Shown: positions 26,836 to 36,480 of the stretch, one piece after another | Layout: the number at the start of each line of letters is the position of its first letter | Numbering within the stretch: position 1 is the stretch's first letter | NCBI GenBank assembly: GCA_013288445.1 | Contig: JABDBX010000003.1 | Span: 1-59,771, forward strand | Length of the DNA stretch: 59,771 nt | From: Bacteroidota bacterium | GTDB lineage: Bacteria; Bacteroidota; Bacteroidia; Chitinophagales; Chitinophagaceae | Direction: 5' to 3' | Notes under the pieces: generated by a model | Told to the model about the DNA's origin: nothing | The model's database searches: none | What the model saw: only the letters and a program-made list of their open reading frames with translations | Program-made: the position numbers and the translations under genes

Positions 26836-28008
26836 ATGAATAAAAAGAACATCTTATTACTTACCCTGGTTCACCCGGACTTTCTTCCCCCGGTTTATGC
26901 AGCGGCACAGGTATTGAGAGATTTACAATACAACATACATATACTTACCTTCGATTCATTAGTGCCCTCGGAATTCGACTTAGGCGATAATATTGTACTG
27001 GAAACGGTTGGCAATCATCATTCGGCAGGTACATTCGAACGGATGAAACTGAGAAATAAGTTTACCGAACTGGCAAAACAATTAACTATTAGTAACCAGC
27101 CGATAGCCATCATTTCTTTCTGCCCCTTCTCATTCGACTGCGGCCTGAAAATAAAAAACAACATCCCGCTGATATATATAGCGTTGGAAATTGCAGATTT
27201 CGTTTTGCCGGTTTTCTTAAGGTCCCCCCTTTCCAATTACAGGAACCTCCTGGCATTGAGAAACGTGAGAAAGGCTGATCTTGTTGCAACACCATCCATA
27301 CAGCGCTCGGCCTGGCTGGCTGGCAGGTGCCATCTCTCCTTCATGCCGCATACGATACTAAATACCGCTTACCGGAATGCAAGACAAGAGGGTGATACTC
27401 TCGATATATTTAAAGAATTAGTTCCATCCACATTTTCTAACAAAAAGATACTGCTATATACCGGCGCTGTGAATACGGACCTGTGTACCCTTGAGCTGGT
27501 ACAGGCTTTTGACCAGGTCAATGACCAGGAAAGTGCGCTGGTCATTACCGGGATCAAAGACAATGAATATTGCAATACTATTACTGCCTTTGTAAACCAA
27601 TGCGCTGCGAAAGACAGGATAAAACTATTCCCGTACCTCACCCGCAGGCAAATGCAGGCGTTGCAGGCTAATGCACACATTGGCGTATGCCTCGCGAAGG
27701 AATATCCGGACAGTGTGAAATCGAAAATGATGGCGCCAAACAAAGCCGGCGAATACCTGTCTAAAGGGCTTTACCTCTTGGGTGTTACCAGCGAGTATAT
27801 GCGGCCCTTCGAGATGAAGGACATCGCCACACTCTCTGCCTCGGCTAGACCGGGTGATATTTGTATTGGCATTAAGAAGGCGCTGGCTGCGATTAACGAT
27901 AAAGAGTATAAAACGAGAATAAGCAGGTTCGTTGAAGATTATTTTTGTATGGAACACCAGTTAAAACCTGTTATTCAATTTCTAAACAACATAGCGAACA
28001 TGTTGTGA
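26836..28008 (+). CDS. Glycosyltransferase, GT-B type (family 4-like)
   Basis: From the ATG at 26836 the 390-residue protein begins [15 protein letters not shown], typical of a GT-B N-terminal Rossmann fold. The C-terminal half shows [10 protein letters not shown] and a donor-site-like region ([24 protein letters not shown]). It probably transfers a nucleotide-activated sugar to a growing glycan at the inner membrane. It opens a locus of polysaccharide genes. Donor and acceptor are unknown. The longer ORF start at 26773 would overlap the promoter. Confidence 0.8.
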   Translation: MNKKNILLLTLVHPDFLPPVYAAAQVLRDLQYNIHILTFDSLVPSEFDLGDNIVLETVGNHHSAGTFERMKLRNKFTELAKQLTISNQPIAIISFCPFSFDCGLKIKNNIPLIYIALEIADFVLPVFLRSPLSNYRNLLALRNVRKADLVATPSIQRSAWLAGRCHLSFMPHTILNTAYRNARQEGDTLDIFKELVPSTFSNKKILLYTGAVNTDLCTLELVQAFDQVNDQESALVITGIKDNEYCNTITAFVNQCAAKDRIKLFPYLTRRQMQALQANAHIGVCLAKEYPDSVKSKMMAPNKAGEYLSKGLYLLGVTSEYMRPFEMKDIATLSASARPGDICIGIKKALAAINDKEYKTRISRFVEDYFCMEHQLKPVIQFLNNIANML

Positions 28009-28236
28009 ACGAACATACATATAGTTCTGAAACGATGAAATCTAATAGCAACGGGTAACACCCATCGGAATACGACAAAAATATAAGTAATAAAAAATGT
28101 GTTTTTTGCTGTTGATAGTCAGTAATTTATAAAATTTTGGGTATATTTTTGCCAACGCAGACTTTTACCAATTTCATTCTGACTGTTATTTTTTGGTCAG
28201 GTTTAATGGAAAAGAAGAAATTTACCGGATAAATCT

Positions 28237-30081
28237 ATGTGTGGAATAGCTTGCTACGTAGGCAGTAATAAGGCAGAAGGACTAAAATTTGGCAAAAATG
28301 CGGAGGCTCTACTACAGCATAGAGGCCCCGATGACAATGGCATATATAACGATGAGCAAGTTACCCTATCACACACCCGCCTGTCTATTCTTGAACTGTC
28401 CCAACTCGGCCATCAACCTATGGCCTCATCTTGTGGAAGGTATGTGATCGTCTTTAATGGCGAAATATACAACCACCTTGAACTGCGAAAGAAGCATCTA
28501 CCCGGCCATGAATTCCGCGGGCATTCGGACACTGAAACGATCATAGAGCTTTTCCGCCTGCAAAAAGAAAAAATGCTGACCGAAATGGTGGGCATGTGGG
28601 CGCTGATAATATGGGATAAAGAAGCCCAAAAAGCATTAGTTAGCCGCAGCCGTTTTGGCCAAAAGCCGCTATACATGAGAAAGACGGCTGATTCGTGGCT
28701 CCTGGCCAGCGAAATTAAGCCCTTGCTGAACAAAAGCGAACAGCCGAGATGCGATCATACCTCGCTTGTGGAATACCTGGCTTTAGGTAACTATGGCCAT
28801 CTCGGCGTCAATACTTTTTTTAGTGATGTACAGCAGTTCCCCGATGGCAATTACGCATGGCTGGCCAACGGACAACGGGAGATAGCCGCAAAAAAATTCT
28901 GGGACCTGCCTGATATTCCTGAAAAAGATAAGGTACCTTTTGACAAGGAAGTGCAAAAGGGATTGCACGATCGCATTGTTGAAGCTGTGCTATCTGAGAC
29001 CTTGTCTGACGTGCCGATCGGTATTACCCTGTCGGGCGGCATAGATTCATCTATCATCGCAGGCATCCTGGCAACCTACTATGATAAGGGGTTGCACATA
29101 TTTACCGCCCAGTCTGAGAACAGCAAGTATGACGAGACCAAGTATGTGGACGCCGTTATCAGCAAGTATGCCAAAAGCAATTTTATAGTACACCGCAAAA
29201 ACCTCAACGAACTGTCCATTAAAGACAATCTTGCTAAGTACATAAATATACAGGAGGAGCCTTTTGGCGACCCGTCCATTATTGCCCACGGCTTCCTGAT
29301 GAATATGGCGGCGAGCGCCGGTATAAAAGTGATATTGAACGGGCAGGGTGCTGACGAATTATTTTTTGGGTATAACAATATGGCAAGGGCTATATTGTCA
29401 AAACAATTCAAATCGCTGCAACTAAGCCGGTTTTACAAAAACCTGGGCGAAATGAAATTAGGTAAAGGTTTCACCATGCGCACCTTGCTGGAGTCTTTTT
29501 TCCCCACCCATGAATTCAACCTCAGGACCAAATCAAGAATTAAGCGAAGAAATAGCATAAAGGCTGAACTGCTGGAAGGAGTGGACAACAGCGTTATATC
29601 GCTGTACAAATACAACAGCACTTACAATGTATGGCGCGAATCTATTTATGGCGTCCACATTCCCCACCTGGTACACTATGACGACCGTAATGCAATGGCC
29701 TACAGTGTGGAAGGCCGTATGCCGTTCCTGGACCACAGGGTTGCGGAATATGTGGCCAGGATACGGCCTGAAGAATTTCTGAAAAATGGCATGAGGAAGT
29801 ATATTTTGCGCGAATCGTGCAAGCAATACCTGCCTGACGTTGTGTATAACCGAAAAGACAAAATAGGGTTTTATACCCCGCTGGTACATGCGCTTAAAGC
29901 AGATAAAAACTGGGTTACCACCCAGTTAGAGAAGAGCAATATACTCGATAAAACCGCCATAGACCGCTTCACAGCCATGCTGCGGGATGGCTCTATGGAC
30001 ATAAACGATGCCCTTCTTATCTGGCGTTGCGTATCTGCCCATACATGGATGAATGAATTCAACATCGCACCGGCATCATAA
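28237..30081 (+). CDS. asnB: Asparagine synthetase (glutamine-hydrolysing)-like amidotransferase
   Basis: The 614-residue protein begins MCGIACYVG; Cys2 is the glutaminase nucleophile. RGPDDNG and ETIIELF of the class II amidotransferase domain follow, and the synthetase domain has the pyrophosphate loop SGGIDSS. Members inside polysaccharide loci often amidate sugar carboxylates rather than make free asparagine; the location argues for that, but the sequence alone cannot decide. It lies 228 nt after a glycosyltransferase on the same strand. Confidence 0.92.
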   Translation: MCGIACYVGSNKAEGLKFGKNAEALLQHRGPDDNGIYNDEQVTLSHTRLSILELSQLGHQPMASSCGRYVIVFNGEIYNHLELRKKHLPGHEFRGHSDTETIIELFRLQKEKMLTEMVGMWALIIWDKEAQKALVSRSRFGQKPLYMRKTADSWLLASEIKPLLNKSEQPRCDHTSLVEYLALGNYGHLGVNTFFSDVQQFPDGNYAWLANGQREIAAKKFWDLPDIPEKDKVPFDKEVQKGLHDRIVEAVLSETLSDVPIGITLSGGIDSSIIAGILATYYDKGLHIFTAQSENSKYDETKYVDAVISKYAKSNFIVHRKNLNELSIKDNLAKYINIQEEPFGDPSIIAHGFLMNMAASAGIKVILNGQGADELFFGYNNMARAILSKQFKSLQLSRFYKNLGEMKLGKGFTMRTLLESFFPTHEFNLRTKSRIKRRNSIKAELLEGVDNSVISLYKYNSTYNVWRESIYGVHIPHLVHYDDRNAMAYSVEGRMPFLDHRVAEYVARIRPEEFLKNGMRKYILRESCKQYLPDVVYNRKDKIGFYTPLVHALKADKNWVTTQLEKSNILDKTAIDRFTAMLRDGSMDINDALLIWRCVSAHTWMNEFNIAPAS

Positions 30082-30159
30082 GGCCAGACCCTTGCGTAGG
30101 CGTCCTACATCTTTTTCCCTTGCGCTCTCCGCTCTTTTTCCTCCGCTCTCACAGGCAAT

Positions 30160-31341
30160 TTAGCTTTTCGAGATTATTGCCGGATCGTCTTTCGAGAATC
30201 TTTTCCTTAGATCCATTACGGGCTTTTCATAATAATAATAGATCACCGACGACAAGCCGAAAACCACAGCCAAATATAGCAGGTAATAAGGTATGCAGTT
30301 GTGGATGGTAAACGCTCCGAAATGAAGCATCGGCAACAAAAGCAAGGAAAAATGCACCAGGTACATTGAGTAGGATATTTTACTTATGAACGTTGCGGCT
30401 TTGCTTATGGCTTTGCTACTTATTGTTGTCAGTAACGCCGCATAAGGAATGGATAGTGAAAAAAACAAGGGCACCAGCGACAGGAAAAATATATTTATAA
30501 ACGCCCTGAAACGTATTGACGTCTGGTATAGCTGAAGGTAGCTGAAAATACCCACGAAATGAATAAAACTCAACACAACAATGCCGACAATGCTTATCAT
30601 TAGCAATGGTCTTCTTATTTTGGCCATCCTATGTTTATAAAACAACAACAGGTAAGCCATAAGCAGGCCATAGCTGATGGCATCTAACCTATAGCAGACC
30701 ACCTTTCTCACACCCGAATCGAAATACAATGGGTCGGTAATGGAAAGGTTATTGGAGCACCTTGCTAAGAGGAAGGTTGAAGCGTAGGTAACGAAGGTGA
30801 GAAAAATTATCTTCTTTTTCGGGCTCGCTTTGAATATTTTGGAGAGTGCAAATATCACAACCGGCAGGGTAAGGTATGCCCATTCTTCGACCGCCAGGCT
30901 CCACGCCTCCCGGAAAAATGCGGGTTGTGGAGACCATAGGTTTTGCAAGAATAGAAAGTACCTTAGCTTGTCAGCCGAAAAGGGATCCATCTGCAATGCC
31001 TGGTAGATGCACAGGTTGGCTAAAAGTATCAACCAATAGTTTGGAAGCGTCCTGAACCATCTCCTTACATAGAAATTGAAAATATCGGACTTCCCATAAT
31101 TTTCCGACTTGATAAAAACCTTTATGAGGATGGTGCCTATCAGGAACCCACTGAGCACGAAAAACAATTCGACCCCCAGTAAGCCTAACGGCTCAGATAG
31201 TGCCAGCACTTTGTGGATCATACTGCCCCAAACCGGAATTTTATATAGCGGGGACACGATCACAAGAGAATGGAATACCAGAACCATAAGTATGGCTATT
31301 GCCCGCATAATGTCTAACCCAATGATCCGGCTCGGTTTCAT
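30160..31341 (-). CDS. Acyltransferase 3 family membrane protein (OafA-like)
   Basis: A 393-residue protein with about ten membrane segments. The N-terminus has the conserved RAIAILMVLVFHS with the catalytic His, and GVELFFVLSGFLIG follows. It should transfer an acetyl or other acyl group to a sugar of the surface polysaccharide in the inner membrane. It is transcribed opposite to its neighbours; 31342-31511 must hold divergent promoters. Confidence 0.93.
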   Translation of the reverse strand: MKPSRIIGLDIMRAIAILMVLVFHSLVIVSPLYKIPVWGSMIHKVLALSEPLGLLGVELFFVLSGFLIGTILIKVFIKSENYGKSDIFNFYVRRWFRTLPNYWLILLANLCIYQALQMDPFSADKLRYFLFLQNLWSPQPAFFREAWSLAVEEWAYLTLPVVIFALSKIFKASPKKKIIFLTFVTYASTFLLARCSNNLSITDPLYFDSGVRKVVCYRLDAISYGLLMAYLLLFYKHRMAKIRRPLLMISIVGIVVLSFIHFVGIFSYLQLYQTSIRFRAFINIFFLSLVPLFFSLSIPYAALLTTISSKAISKAATFISKISYSMYLVHFSLLLLPMLHFGAFTIHNCIPYYLLYLAVVFGLSSVIYYYYEKPVMDLRKRFSKDDPAIISKS

Positions 31342-31511
31342 AATTTATATCCTTGTCAGGCAACAAAATAATGACTTTTTCATGGCTACCTTTGCAGACA
31401 TCATTTTTACACGGTAATTTTTATCAACGATAGCTTTGGGTCATCTACGATTTGAAATATTCTGTTGCATAAATTTACATAGCACACAATATGAAGAAAT
31501 AGCTTTACAAA

Positions 31512-32807
31512 ATGCTGGAGATCGCTTTTTTACTTATTTATGTACTTTTCAGTGATATTGTTTCGCCGCAAACAATGTATTATATACTTATTATACAAGG
31601 CTTGCTTTCGGTTATCATTCATATAAGGAAGAAAAAAAGTATAGACGCCATATTCATTTTCTACATTGGTATGATCCTTACCAATATTGCCAATATCAGC
31701 CTTATAGGGAAGATCGGCACCTCATACCTGAGTACTTACAATTACATTGTCCCGCGCTACATAGGCAGTTCTGTGCTCATCTGGTGTATATACTGTACAG
31801 TGGTTATTTTCGCCTACCATTGGTTTTCAAATAAGTCGCTGCCCTCAATAGGCTTTGAAATTAAAAATAAAAAACATCACCAGGCAATATTTATCCTGTT
31901 GCTTTCCTTCAATATCATGGCTTTGCTGGGAGGGCATTTAAGGATAAGCGGCGTATTCCTCAAAGTAGCCGGATTGCTTAATACAATGGGCATACTTTAT
32001 TTTTCGCGGATCTGGTCGAAAGAAAATAATAAGAGATACAGAACCTATGCAATTACGCTGTGTATAATCACCACTTACGTTTCCCTGCTAAACTCTTTTT
32101 TACGTTCCGATCTCATTATACCCACCTTTTGCCTTTTCTTAGGCTACTTCATAGGCAAAGACAAGCTGAAATACTTTTTTAGCTTCCGGGTTATTCCATT
32201 CCTGATTGTTATTTTTATTTATGCCTCCGTATTTTCTTCTTTACAAAAAAACAGGTCAAACTTTATCTCTGTATTCACTGAGGAGCCGGCCAAAGAACGG
32301 GCAACAGATAACTCATCGGCGCTGCTTGTGCGGAGCGCAAATATTGCCCAGCTTACCAACGTGATAAAGCTCGTAAAACAGAACGGCTTTTACCAGGGCA
32401 GGGCGTCAGCGCCATTGGTGCTGGCTTTTATCCCCCGGTTCTTGTGGGCCAATAAACCAACCATAGCACTGGGTTCGTGGTTCGCGCTGGAGATAAATGC
32501 CGCATATAAAGACGAGAACGGGCGTGTGAACAATTCGATAAATATGACCATACCCGGTGAGTTATACCTCGACTTTGGATGGGCCGGGGTACTCATTGGC
32601 AGTTTGTTTATGGGTGCATTGATAGCGGCCATGTGGAATGCCACAGAATTTCACAAGTCGCAATACAATCTCGGCGGAACGCTGTTTGGTGGGTATCTGT
32701 TGCTGCTGTCCATGTCGGGGTTTGGCGGCGACTTGCAAATAGTTATTACCTTATTCTCTACTTACTTTACGTTTTTCGTTATTAAAAAACTGGCAGCCCA
32801 ATTGTAA
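31512..32807 (+). CDS. Wzy-like oligosaccharide repeat-unit polymerase
   Basis: A 431-residue polytopic protein with about eleven hydrophobic segments. A large periplasmic loop (about residues 250-355) is followed by PGELYLDFGWAGVLIGSLFMG, the signature region of Bacteroidota Wzy/EpsG-type polymerases. It would join lipid-linked repeat units in the periplasmic leaflet. The next gene starts 23 nt later, so the two are likely co-transcribed. Confidence 0.8.
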   Translation: MLEIAFLLIYVLFSDIVSPQTMYYILIIQGLLSVIIHIRKKKSIDAIFIFYIGMILTNIANISLIGKIGTSYLSTYNYIVPRYIGSSVLIWCIYCTVVIFAYHWFSNKSLPSIGFEIKNKKHHQAIFILLLSFNIMALLGGHLRISGVFLKVAGLLNTMGILYFSRIWSKENNKRYRTYAITLCIITTYVSLLNSFLRSDLIIPTFCLFLGYFIGKDKLKYFFSFRVIPFLIVIFIYASVFSSLQKNRSNFISVFTEEPAKERATDNSSALLVRSANIAQLTNVIKLVKQNGFYQGRASAPLVLAFIPRFLWANKPTIALGSWFALEINAAYKDENGRVNNSINMTIPGELYLDFGWAGVLIGSLFMGALIAAMWNATEFHKSQYNLGGTLFGGYLLLLSMSGFGGDLQIVITLFSTYFTFFVIKKLAAQL

Positions 32808-32830
32808 GTGAGGTTGACAAAAACTAACTC

Positions 32831-34297
32831 ATGCAACCATTTAAGATGTCTTTTTTAGTGTTGTGCGTTATTGCGTGTTTTGTGCTTATCCTGTTCGGGC
32901 TAAATGTGTTCCCCATACCCGGCACCGATTCCATTGTTTTTATCCCCCCGGCCATTTTGTTTTCAAAGGGCAGCGGCTTCATTAACCCCCTGTATTATGT
33001 GTCCGAATTTACGGACCCTACCCACACCAACAGGTTCAATTATTACGTACCATTCTACCCGTTTATTCTTGGCCTGATAAGCAAAATAAGGCCGGGAGCT
33101 AAAACAGTGTTTTTAATGTGTTCTTTATTCAGCTCTGCCGGTTTGTTGCTCTATGCAAGAACAGCTTTATCGTTCATGCCGAAACAAGCCGGCCGCTCGC
33201 TACGCGCACTTATGCTTCTGTCTGTTTTTTACTTAGCAACCTACATGCTGCCAACGGTAGGCAGACCTGAAAATATCACCTCGTTACTGGCGTTTGTTTT
33301 ATTCATTTTGTACAGCAAAAGAGGATCGCTCAATGCTTTCGTTTACAACTCATGCCTATGCATCCTGTTTGCCCTGGCGCTGGCCAGCCAGATACTGTGC
33401 TTTTATTTCTGTTTCCTGGTATTCCTGACCTACGAGGTGCTGAACACTACCGATGTGCGGAAGACGATCTATGCCAATTTTCTGCGCGTAGCGGCTATTT
33501 TATTATTGTTTTGCGTTGTTCTCTTGCTATCTCCCGGTGGGCTGACGGACACACTAAGCGGAATAACAATACACGTTTCTCATGTATTTACCCGGGTTGG
33601 CAGTAACGCGACAGAATTTATGCACTACTGGTTGTTGGCGCCACTTAATTGCGGCTTCCTTGTTGTCTTTTTGCTGTGCGGCATTTTTTACGTAAAAAAT
33701 ATTTACGCAAGGCTAAAGCAGGTACAGATTGTGAAGCAGGTTTTGGTGGTGGTCATACATCTGGCAATGCTGGCAGGCTTGATGAAATTCGTTTTGTACG
33801 CCGCCCCTACCGTCTATAATCTAACCCAGTTTATACTGCCACTCGCCTGCTATCTTTTCGCCGGCATACTGAATTTGCCAGACGGTGCTTGGAAGAAAAC
33901 TGTAACGTTGCTGTCAGCTATTACTTATGTTGCCGGAACCGCTATTTTCATCAGGTGGGTAATCTTATTTGCCTGGTACAAAAGCGATAAAAAGGACTAT
34001 GATTCGGCGCAGGCTGAAATAAGGCGCATAAGCCCAGTTTATCACAATGCATATGTAACGAATAGCCTATGGTCGCTGTTTGATAACTTAGACAGCATTA
34101 GAATATTCGACTGGCAAAATCTGAAGAAAGACGACATCATCATCATCCAGCAGGTGAACTACTCATTCCCTAAATCGTTTGAAAATAGATTCACCCTACT
34201 CCACGACTGGCGCACCAATGAAAACAGTAGGTTTCTTGGTATCCAGCTTGCCAACCGGCCACAGTGCTATGGATTTGCAGTTTACAAGGTAAAATAA
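32831..34297 (+). CDS. Polytopic membrane protein, probable GT-C glycosyltransferase
   Basis: 488 residues with about ten membrane segments. The first periplasmic loop contains PGTDSIVFIPPAILF, placed like the acidic catalytic loop of GT-C enzymes, and the soluble tail resembles that of GT39-like proteins. A lipid-linked sugar donor would be used. The acidic DE/DD motif is weak, so another membrane function in the locus remains possible. Confidence 0.55.
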   Translation: MQPFKMSFLVLCVIACFVLILFGLNVFPIPGTDSIVFIPPAILFSKGSGFINPLYYVSEFTDPTHTNRFNYYVPFYPFILGLISKIRPGAKTVFLMCSLFSSAGLLLYARTALSFMPKQAGRSLRALMLLSVFYLATYMLPTVGRPENITSLLAFVLFILYSKRGSLNAFVYNSCLCILFALALASQILCFYFCFLVFLTYEVLNTTDVRKTIYANFLRVAAILLLFCVVLLLSPGGLTDTLSGITIHVSHVFTRVGSNATEFMHYWLLAPLNCGFLVVFLLCGIFYVKNIYARLKQVQIVKQVLVVVIHLAMLAGLMKFVLYAAPTVYNLTQFILPLACYLFAGILNLPDGAWKKTVTLLSAITYVAGTAIFIRWVILFAWYKSDKKDYDSAQAEIRRISPVYHNAYVTNSLWSLFDNLDSIRIFDWQNLKKDDIIIIQQVNYSFPKSFENRFTLLHDWRTNENSRFLGIQLANRPQCYGFAVYKVK

Positions 34298-34436
34298 TGA
34301 GACAATTCGACAATGAGGCAATTCGGCAATGTTGTGGAACGCCACGATGCGTTAATCTCAAACCAGGCGAAAATGAACTATGCGTCTTCTTTGCGGTCTC
34401 TGCGTGAAACGCCACTATTTTCCTGAAAAGCCCCTG
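34298..34436. repeat. Spacer with short near-repeats
   Basis: CAATTCGACAATGAGG is followed by CAATTCGGCAATG, and further on a stretch containing GCGGTCTCTGCGTGAAACG looks like a dispersed repeat. No gene is seen here. Confidence 0.35.
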
Positions 34437-34577
34437 CTACTCCGCTTTGTTCCAGGCAAGTTCTTCATTTGGTTGCTCCGTGTCCGTGACAGGAGCATCC
34501 TGCTCTTTCAGCATTTTTTCGATAAAGTTTATTACCAACGATAGGGTAAAAGCAAACAAAATTATTACGCCACTCAT
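34437..34577 (-). CDS. Small single-span membrane protein (46 residues)
   Basis: Too short for the ORF track. The frame starts MSGVIILFAFTLSLVINF, one membrane helix, and ends in a short acidic tail (EELAWNKAE). A purine-rich AGAGGTG lies 4-10 nt before the ATG, one of the few clear ribosome-binding sites in the window. It lies opposite to the genes on both sides. No function known. Confidence 0.6.
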   Translation of the reverse strand: MSGVIILFAFTLSLVINFIEKMLKEQDAPVTDTEQPNEELAWNKAE

Positions 34578-34799
34578 ATCACACCTCTCTTTTTAAATAT
34601 TATATAGAAAATTCCGTGCCAAACTCTTCAAAATGAATGGTTTTGGGGAAATTTATTTTTTGCAGAGGTGGGAATTAATACCAGGATGCTTCATTTATAG
34701 TTAGAAATTGCCGCAGCGGCACGTTGAAGTTAGCATATCAAAAAAATAAAACCGGCCACAATATATTTTTTGTACATTGCCATAACCCAAAGATTAGTT

Positions 34800-35579
34800 A
34801 TGAAAAACCTGAAAATAATAACGCTGCTGGCATTGTGCATCCTCAGTTTTTACAAAACCGGTGCACAAACAGAGGTTACCTATTATACGAGCATGGGCGA
34901 CTTTAAGATAGTGCTTACCGATGCACTAACGCCCCGCACCGTGGATAGCTTTATAGCGCGGGTTTCCCAGAAATTTTATGATGGCCTTATATTTCACCGC
35001 GTAATAGACAATTTTGTGATACAGGGTGGAGATCCGTTGGGCAATGGCACAGGTGGCCCGGGCTACACCATTCCCGATGAATTTAGCCCTACGCTGAAAA
35101 ACGTTCCTGGCGCTTTGGCAATGGCCAATGCCGGTCCTAATACGAACGGCTGCCAGTTTTATATTAATCTCGTCACCAACAGTTCGTTAGATAACCACTA
35201 TACTGTTTTTGGAATGGTGACCAGCAATTTTACGGTGGTACAGGCCATAGGCCATGTGCCTGTTGACGCCAACGACAAACCACTGACCGCTGTGGTCATA
35301 GACAGCATCCGCATTACCCGCTACCCAGCTTCAGTGAGCAATGTTACTAAAGGCATACAAGCACCTCTATACCCAAATCCCAGCCGGGGCATGTTCAGCA
35401 TTGATCTTCCACGAATAGATACAAAAGTGGAGATAGTAAATATGTTTGGCAGCATGGTGTATAGCACAGAAGCCAACGGCACTTTATCCATTGATCTCCG
35501 GGCTCAACCGGCGGGCTTATACCTTGTGCGGATGAGTAATGTAAATGGATCGGCGGAAACAAAGGTGGTAGTGGAGTAG
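34800..35579 (+). CDS. Secreted cyclophilin-type peptidyl-prolyl isomerase with T9SS sorting domain
   Basis: From the ATG at 34800 (259 residues) a signal peptide (TLLALCILSFYKTGAQ) leads into a cyclophilin domain: FHRVIDNFVIQGGDP, GALAMANAGPNTNGCQFYI and HYTVFGMV. The tail is a T9SS type A sorting domain (PLYPNPSRGMFSI, QPAGLYLVRM). It should catalyse proline isomerisation outside the cell or on its surface. The ORF track start at 34770 adds ten residues before the signal peptide and is unlikely. Confidence 0.93.
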   Translation: MKNLKIITLLALCILSFYKTGAQTEVTYYTSMGDFKIVLTDALTPRTVDSFIARVSQKFYDGLIFHRVIDNFVIQGGDPLGNGTGGPGYTIPDEFSPTLKNVPGALAMANAGPNTNGCQFYINLVTNSSLDNHYTVFGMVTSNFTVVQAIGHVPVDANDKPLTAVVIDSIRITRYPASVSNVTKGIQAPLYPNPSRGMFSIDLPRIDTKVEIVNMFGSMVYSTEANGTLSIDLRAQPAGLYLVRMSNVNGSAETKVVVE

Positions 35580-35601
35580 GTGACGTTTTACTAGTTACTT
35601 A

Positions 35602-36342
35602 TTACCCCCGCTGGTTCATCACTCCAAACAGATCTTCGCCCTTAGCTCTTAAGCCTTTTGCCTGGCCTATAGGCGCTTCGTAAAGGTCGGCCTTTATGGC
35701 TTCCATGGCTTCCGCCAGGAATTCGTGTATTGGTATGCCGCCATGCGATTGGGTTTTGTCTTCGCGGTGGTGATAGCCGAGTTCGGTATCCACGGATGGA
35801 GGAGCTATTTCAAAAACCTTGATTGATGTATTGCGCAGTTGGTGCCGCAAGGATAGTGTAAGCGAATGGATAGCAGCCTTTGTAGCGCAGTACACCGGCA
35901 TAAAGGCGATGGGCACAAACGCAAGCCCGGAACTGATGTTGATAATGGCGGCGTCCTTTTTTGTTTTCAGGTGGCCTGCAAATAATGAGGCAAGATGTAA
36001 CGGGGCTATAAAATTTGTTTCCACCTCGTTGCGCACCGGGGCCAGGTCCACTGGTTTTGTGAGGTCTGTGGCAAGCTGAATGCCTGCATTGTTTATCAGA
36101 ACATTCAGGTCGGGGTAGTTTTGTACCGCCCACGCGCAAAGCTCCTCTCTTTGTTCAGTGCTGGCTATATCGCATTCTTTGGTGACAAGCGCGGGGTGCT
36201 TTGCTTTAAGCGCTGCCAGCCGCTCAGACCGCCGCCCGCAGATGATAACAGTATTGCCCTCCGCCAGGAATTGCAATGCAAAAGCCCGGCCCAGTCCTGA
36301 TGTAGCGCCTGTAATAAGTATGGTATTGCCAGTAGTAAGCAT
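35602..36342 (-). CDS. Short-chain dehydrogenase/reductase, DltE-like
   Basis: A 246-residue classical SDR: cofactor motif TGATSGLGRAFA, NNAGIQ, catalytic Ser in INISSG and YCATKAA. It is an NAD(P)-dependent oxidoreductase of unknown substrate, closest in appearance to DltE-type proteins. It converges on the cyclophilin gene and lies upstream-facing from the wecB gene. Confidence 0.93.
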   Translation of the reverse strand: MLTTGNTILITGATSGLGRAFALQFLAEGNTVIICGRRSERLAALKAKHPALVTKECDIASTEQREELCAWAVQNYPDLNVLINNAGIQLATDLTKPVDLAPVRNEVETNFIAPLHLASLFAGHLKTKKDAAIINISSGLAFVPIAFMPVYCATKAAIHSLTLSLRHQLRNTSIKVFEIAPPSVDTELGYHHREDKTQSHGGIPIHEFLAEAMEAIKADLYEAPIGQAKGLRAKGEDLFGVMNQRG

Positions 36343-36446
36343 AGTTATAGTTTTTGTACCGTAAAATTAAGGGAATTGAGTTTGCTCAGACAGCGGCAAG
36401 TTCTAAAATGACGTGCGTTAAGCATGGCTGCTTAGCTCATTCGACC

Positions 36447-36480
36447 TCACCCTCTCCTTGGAGAGGGCCGGGGAGAGGTC
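36447..36480. repeat. Dispersed palindromic repeat at the wecB 3' end
   Basis: CCCTCTCC (36450-36457) pairs with GGAGAGGG (36460-36467), followed by CCGGGGAGAGG. It matches the three copies in leuS (15772-15806, 16216-16249, 16274-16306). It supplies the last codons and the stop of wecB and may also act as its terminator hairpin. Confidence 0.75.
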
